From Dokdonia donghaensis DSW-1 (GTDB lineage: Bacteria; Bacteroidota; Bacteroidia; Flavobacteriales; Flavobacteriaceae): a stretch of 64,000 nt of DNA. Position 1 is the first letter of the stretch. Every line of letters starts with the position of its first letter. Location: the NCBI RefSeq assembly GCF_001653755.1, contig NZ_CP015125.1:1498501-1562500 (forward strand), given 5' to 3'. Of this stretch, positions 59,962 to 64,000 are shown in pieces. A model generated the notes under the pieces. That model was not told the origin of the DNA. It was given only the letters and a program-made list of their open reading frames with translations, and searched no databases. The position numbers were made by a program, and so were the translations under genes.

Positions 59962-61905
59962 TTAAGCGTCTATATTTGCATAGATAGCATTCTTCTCGAT
60001 AAACTCACGGCGAGGTGGTACCTCGTCACCCATAAGCATAGAGAATATTCTATCTGCTTCTGTGCCATTATCTATGGCAACCTGGCGTAGTGTTCTAAAT
60101 TCAGGATTCATAGTCGTATCCCAAAGCTGCTCTGCATTCATCTCTCCAAGACCTTTGTATCGTTGTATAGATACACCTTGAGTACCCAGACGTTCTGCTA
60201 TTGCATCTCGTTCTTTATCATCCCAAGCATATTGCTTTTTCTGACCTTTTTTAACCAAGTATAATGGTGGTGTTGCGATATATACAAAACCTTTTTCTAC
60301 TAGCTCCCTCATATAGCGGAAGAAGAAAGTAAGAATAAGAGTAGAAATGTGACTACCATCTACATCGGCATCACACATAATAACTACTTTGTGATATCTA
60401 AGTTTTGAAAGGTTAAGCGCTTTACTATCCTCTTCTGTACCAATAGTTACACCAAGAGCGGTGAAGATATTTTTAATCTCTTCGTTTTCAAAAACTTTAT
60501 GTTGCATTGCTTTCTCAACGTTCAAGATTTTACCACGCAGTGGTAAAATGGCTTGAAACTCACGGTCACGACCTTGCTTAGCCGTTCCACCTGCGGAGTC
60601 TCCCTCAACAAGAAATACTTCACAAACTGCAGGATCTGTTTCAGAACAGTCAGATAATTTACCAGGTAAACCACCTATACTCATTACCGTCTTACGTTGC
60701 ACCATCTCACGCGCTTTCTTTGCTGCGTGACGAGCTTGAGCTGCAAGAATTACCTTTTGAACAATGGTCTTAGCATCATTCGGGTTTTCTTCCATATAGA
60801 TCTCAATCATCTCTGCCACTGCTTGAGATACTGCAGATGTAACCTCACGGTTACCTAGTTTAGTTTTAGTTTGCCCTTCAAATTGTGGCTCACTTACCTT
60901 TACAGAAATAATAGCTGTAAGACCCTCACGGAAATCATCTCCCGCAATGTCAAACTTAAGTTTATCTAGCATTCCAGAGGCATCTGCAAACTTCTTAAGT
61001 GATCCCGTAAGACCACGACGAAAACCTGCAAGGTGTGTTCCTCCTTCGTGTGTATTAATGTTGTTTACATATGAGTGTAAGTTTTCTGCATAGCTATCAT
61101 TATAAATCATAGCAACTTCTACAGGGACACCATTTTTCTCTCCCTCCATTGAGATAACGTTCCCTATTATAGGATTACGGTTACCATCTAAGAAGCGTAC
61201 AAATTCTGAAAGACCTTCATTGGATTGAAAAGTTTCATTTTCAAACTCACCATCTTCTTTCTTATTTCGCTTGTCAGTAAGTGTTACAGTAATACCTTTA
61301 TTAAGGTAAGCTAGCTCTCTTAATCTTGAAGCAAGCGTGTCATAATTGTACTCTGTAGTTTGCTGGAAGATAGAATCATCAGGAGTAAACGTGACTTCGG
61401 TACCTGTAAAATCTGTGTCACCTATAGCTTTTACTGGGTATAATGCTTTACCACGTTCATACTCTTGTTCCCATACTTTTCCTTCTTTATAAACCGTAGC
61501 TTTAAGATGGTTAGAAAGTGCATTCACACAAGATACACCTACCCCGTGCAGACCACCAGAAACCTTATAAGAGTCTTTATCAAATTTACCTCCGGCACCT
61601 ATCTTAGTCATTACTACTTGTAATGCAGATACACCTTCCTTTTTATGAATCCCTACAGGGATACCACGACCATTATCTCGTACCGTGATTGAGTTATCCT
61701 CGTTAATAGTAACATCTATAGCGTCACAGTAACCTCCCATAGCCTCATCTATAGAGTTGTCTACCACCTCATAAACCAAGTGGTGCAAACCTCTAACTCC
61801 TACATCTCCAATATACATCGAAGGACGCATACGTACGTGCTCCATTCCCTCAAGGGCCTGAATACTATCTGCCGAATATTGCTTTTTATTAGCGTCGTCG
61901 CTCAT
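59962..61905 (-). CDS. gyrB: DNA gyrase subunit B
   Basis: A 647-aa type IIA topoisomerase subunit. The GHKL ATPase domain has EVVDNSIDEAMGG near 44-56 and DNGRGIPVGIH near 76, then GGLHGVGVSCVNAL near 117. The TOPRIM domain has LVEGDSAGGTAKQGRD near 430 and CDADVDGSHISTL near 505. This length matches the short GyrB without the E. coli insert. A minus-strand TATATTTG box lies at 61935-61942. Confidence 0.97.
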   Translation of the reverse strand: MSDDANKKQYSADSIQALEGMEHVRMRPSMYIGDVGVRGLHHLVYEVVDNSIDEAMGGYCDAIDVTINEDNSITVRDNGRGIPVGIHKKEGVSALQVVMTKIGAGGKFDKDSYKVSGGLHGVGVSCVNALSNHLKATVYKEGKVWEQEYERGKALYPVKAIGDTDFTGTEVTFTPDDSIFQQTTEYNYDTLASRLRELAYLNKGITVTLTDKRNKKEDGEFENETFQSNEGLSEFVRFLDGNRNPIIGNVISMEGEKNGVPVEVAMIYNDSYAENLHSYVNNINTHEGGTHLAGFRRGLTGSLKKFADASGMLDKLKFDIAGDDFREGLTAIISVKVSEPQFEGQTKTKLGNREVTSAVSQAVAEMIEIYMEENPNDAKTIVQKVILAAQARHAAKKAREMVQRKTVMSIGGLPGKLSDCSETDPAVCEVFLVEGDSAGGTAKQGRDREFQAILPLRGKILNVEKAMQHKVFENEEIKNIFTALGVTIGTEEDSKALNLSKLRYHKVVIMCDADVDGSHISTLILTFFFRYMRELVEKGFVYIATPPLYLVKKGQKKQYAWDDKERDAIAERLGTQGVSIQRYKGLGEMNAEQLWDTTMNPEFRTLRQVAIDNGTEADRIFSMLMGDEVPPRREFIEKNAIYANIDA

Positions 61906-61934
61906 ATTATAATTCTTAAAATATTGTCTAAAAA

Positions 61935-61942
61935 CAAATATA
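61935..61942 (-). promoter_or_regulatory. -7 box (TATATTTG) for gyrB
   Basis: CAAATATA on the plus strand, 30 bp before the gyrB start. No good -33 element seen. Confidence 0.5.
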
Positions 61943-62055
61943 AAGAAAGGGTCTCCAGAAAGGTCTTAAAAACCCTCGAAAACCCTTGAAGTTATTAACA
62001 TTTTGTGGAAAAATACAAGCCTCTTTTTAGCGCAATTTGTGAGGTGCATTTTTAC

Positions 62056-62069
62056 GCTTTCGCGAAAGC
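62056..62069. repeat. 14-bp palindrome copy 22 (after membrane protein gene)
   Basis: Exact GCTTTCGCGAAAGC, 14 bp beyond the stop codon of the downstream minus-strand gene. Confidence 0.95.
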
Positions 62070-62083
62070 GGAATCTAAGCTAG

Positions 62084-63436
62084 TTAATTGCCAATTTGTA
62101 AGTGATTCTCTTTATAAATCATTGGATATTTAGACCTCGCTGAAGCATCATCTCTTAGTTGAGGATGACTATTGTAATCAGTTCTCAACTGATAGATAGC
62201 TTTTTTGTAACCTATCATAAATTCCAAATAATCTTCTACTGAAATATCTTGATTAATGGAAAAAACAAACGCAGTATCACTTTGTGCGCCTTCATAGATA
62301 TATGAGTATATCGAATCTTTGATGGATGTCTTAGTGTTTTTGAAGGAAGCAATATTTAAAGTGTCTACGTTTTTATCTAGTATAAATTCTTCAAAAAATC
62401 GAGGTGGTGGTGGAGGGGGAGGATACTCTTTTGAGTTAGACCATTTGTTATAAAGTTCTTTTGATGTGAAAATACGATGTTTGTAATAGATCTCCCATAA
62501 AGTCTCAGAGTCAGTAATTGTTATTAATACCTTATTTGCATTGATTAATAGAAGTTTTTCAAATAATGTGTCTAGTTTATTCCATTTGATAGATTTATCA
62601 ATATAGAAAACAGCATCATATCTATAATGAGATTGTTTAGATTCTAGGATAGACATCTGGACGTCGTGATAAGTCAAGAAACGATCCCATCCAAAAAATT
62701 TGATACTATCATTCTTCTCTGTGACTTTAAATCTAATTTGATTCTGATGTGAATCCATAAATATGTCTTCACTATACTCGCTCTCAAGTTTAAATTCTGG
62801 AATATTTGCAAATGATCCAGTTATAGCTTGAAGATTGCCTTGCTTATCATAAGCATTTATATTACTCAAAGCGATGATAAATACTAGTAGACTCAGTATA
62901 GCAAAGTGAATACTCATTTTTGCGATTGTATACCCTTTTAAAAATCTCCTTAGACTTTTTACTTGGTCAAAGAATAAAACTATGGGTAATAATGCTATTG
63001 CATAAGCAATCTCCTTAAATACTATGGAACTGTGGGATATTATAATGCTTCCTATTGTGAGGGATAAAATCTTTAAAATCCAGAATATTGCAGTTGGGGT
63101 AAGAGCACTTTGATCATTTATAATTCTCCTCCCAGATTTTCTTTTTTGACTACTTGTGTCAGTTCCAGAAAAAATAAAAGCTATGCTAATTGTGTTTCCT
63201 AGCGCGACAGAAATTGAAGAAAAGAATAGCGCAATATAATTCCGTGTATCTGTATCTAGAGTATTATCTGCGTTATATACAAATGCTAAGTGTACGCTTT
63301 TCAGGAGTATAAAAAGATACTGCAAGAAGTAATAGAAGATAACAGCGGTTAAAATCCCTAAAACAATACCTAATAAGAATTTTCTTTTTGAGAATTCTTG
63401 TAGCGTTATTTTATGAAGAAATTTCTTTGAACCCAA
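62084..63436 (-). CDS. Hypothetical multi-pass membrane protein
   Basis: 450 aa. The first ~210 residues contain about five membrane helices; the rest is a soluble part of alternating helix and strand with a striking run PPPPPPRFFEEFILD near 343-357. No known family is recognised. The gene is not tightly linked to either neighbour. The Pro run could be a flexible linker or a protein-binding site. Confidence 0.6.
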   Translation of the reverse strand: MGSKKFLHKITLQEFSKRKFLLGIVLGILTAVIFYYFLQYLFILLKSVHLAFVYNADNTLDTDTRNYIALFFSSISVALGNTISIAFIFSGTDTSSQKRKSGRRIINDQSALTPTAIFWILKILSLTIGSIIISHSSIVFKEIAYAIALLPIVLFFDQVKSLRRFLKGYTIAKMSIHFAILSLLVFIIALSNINAYDKQGNLQAITGSFANIPEFKLESEYSEDIFMDSHQNQIRFKVTEKNDSIKFFGWDRFLTYHDVQMSILESKQSHYRYDAVFYIDKSIKWNKLDTLFEKLLLINANKVLITITDSETLWEIYYKHRIFTSKELYNKWSNSKEYPPPPPPPRFFEEFILDKNVDTLNIASFKNTKTSIKDSIYSYIYEGAQSDTAFVFSINQDISVEDYLEFMIGYKKAIYQLRTDYNSHPQLRDDASARSKYPMIYKENHLQIGN

Positions 63437-63487
63437 ATGTGTGTTGCTAGATTGTGTTCTAAGTTGGTAGTGATAAACTTGTATTTG

Positions 63488-64000
63488 TTACACCAACCCC
63501 TTAACCTCCTCAAAATCTAACCCGCCATAATTGCCGCTACTCATAAGCAGTATGGCTTTATTTTTAAGCTCTTGTTCAAATAGAAAGGCTTTAAAGTCTG
63601 CGGGGTCTGTAAATATGGTAAGGTCATCACGTTTAAATGCTGCTGCGATTTGCTGCGCTGTGATAGGTTCTAGTTTTTTGATTTCGACAGCCTTTGGTGA
63701 GTAAAAAACCACCGCCACATCTGCAGCATCTAGTGCTCCTTGATATTCGCTTAAAAACTCAGGATTCAGACTGCTGTAAGTATGAAGCTCTAGACAGGCT
63801 ACAACAGTATGGTCACCATATTGTTCTTTTACGGCACTTGTGGTTGCAGCTACTTTAGAAGGACTATGCGCAAAGTCTTTGTAAATGACCGTGTCTTTAC
63901 TTTTGGCGATAAGTTCTAGTCGCTTGCTGGCTCCTTTAAAGGTTGAGATGGCTTCATAAAAATCTTCTTCTATAACACCCATATGCTGGCAGATCCATTT
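63488..64000 (-). CDS. mpl: Mpl, murein peptide ligase (C-terminal fragment)
   Basis: The last 171 codons of UDP-MurNAc:L-Ala-gamma-D-Glu-meso-DAP ligase, which recycles cell wall tripeptide. The frame runs off the right edge; codons upstream of the internal Met at 63982 continue as KWICQH. Seen: SKRLELIAKSKDTVIYKDFA, HSPSKVAATTSAVKEQYGDH with the family Asp/His pair, CLELHTYSSLNPEFL. The Mur ligase C-terminal domain is complete; the P-loop half lies outside the window. Confidence 0.9.
   Translation of the reverse strand, partial: KWICQHMGVIEEDFYEAISTFKGASKRLELIAKSKDTVIYKDFAHSPSKVAATTSAVKEQYGDHTVVACLELHTYSSLNPEFLSEYQGALDAADVAVVFYSPKAVEIKKLEPITAQQIAAAFKRDDLTIFTDPADFKAFLFEQELKNKAILLMSSGNYGGLDFEEVKGLV

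Overview
The window looks like a chromosome segment of a marine member of the Flavobacteriaceae. Supporting signs are the murG-murC-ftsQ-ftsA-ftsZ order with a very long FtsZ tail, a fused SecDF, a PorE-like OmpA protein, TAnnTTTG-type -7 promoter boxes, weak ribosome binding sites and low GC. A Dokdonia-like genus is my guess from overall gene content and is not proven here.

Layout. 1-5.9 kb: end of the division and cell wall cluster (murG fragment, murC, ftsQ, ftsA, ftsZ). 6-8.8 kb: a YqeY-like protein and a PorE-like outer membrane protein. 8.8-16.9 kb: tRNA-Arg(TCG), then nine accessory genes (AraC regulator, NTF2-fold lipoprotein, GMC oxidoreductase, methyltransferase, MsrQ-like membrane protein, a beta-rich secreted protein, an LRR lipoprotein), closed by a damaged second copy of the same tRNA. 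17-20.5 kb: a large PAS histidine kinase, its receiver protein and a degenerate kinase. 20.8-31 kb: a sulfur module (two YeeE/YedE-type channels, Dps, DUF202, HMA protein, three rhodanese or persulfide-dioxygenase proteins, TauE/SafE exporter, Crp/Fnr regulator), then a sterol-desaturase-like enzyme, cysM, cysE and DUF983. 30.5-34.9 kb: ECF sigma factor and anti-sigma factor facing two DUF4331-type proteins and a TPR lipoprotein. 35-41 kb: housekeeping genes (BI-1 family, rpe, primary sigma factor, tatA, PAP2 phosphatase) and a subtilisin-like lipoprotein. 41.2-50.2 kb: a kynurenine / 2-aminomuconate tryptophan-catabolism operon interrupted by a GIY-YIG gene flanked by inverted repeat arrays. 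50.3-64 kb: OMP, MFS, queE, secDF, mdh, DUF6588-like, gyrB, a membrane protein and the C-terminal part of mpl.

Four patterns cut across the gene list. (1) A perfect 14-bp palindrome, GCTTTCGCGAAAGC, occurs 22 times, 13 between genes and 9 inside genes, where it is read as AFAKA, LSRKR or RFRES. (2) Five GTAAC-N4-GTTAC palindromes each lie at the same distance (35.5-36.5 bp from centre to box edge) from a -7-like box, upstream of sulfur-module genes, the Crp/Fnr gene itself and DUF983; this looks like a class II activator regulon. (3) The 8-kb accessory block is bounded by a 97-bp repeat that contains the whole tRNA-Arg; four tRNA 3' ends or remnants are present, and each is followed by a hairpin. 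(4) REP-like repeats of TTCGAGCGCAGTCGAG lie in inverted orientation on both sides of a single GIY-YIG nuclease gene, which suggests a repeat-nuclease unit.

All family names come from reading translated sequence. No database search was made.
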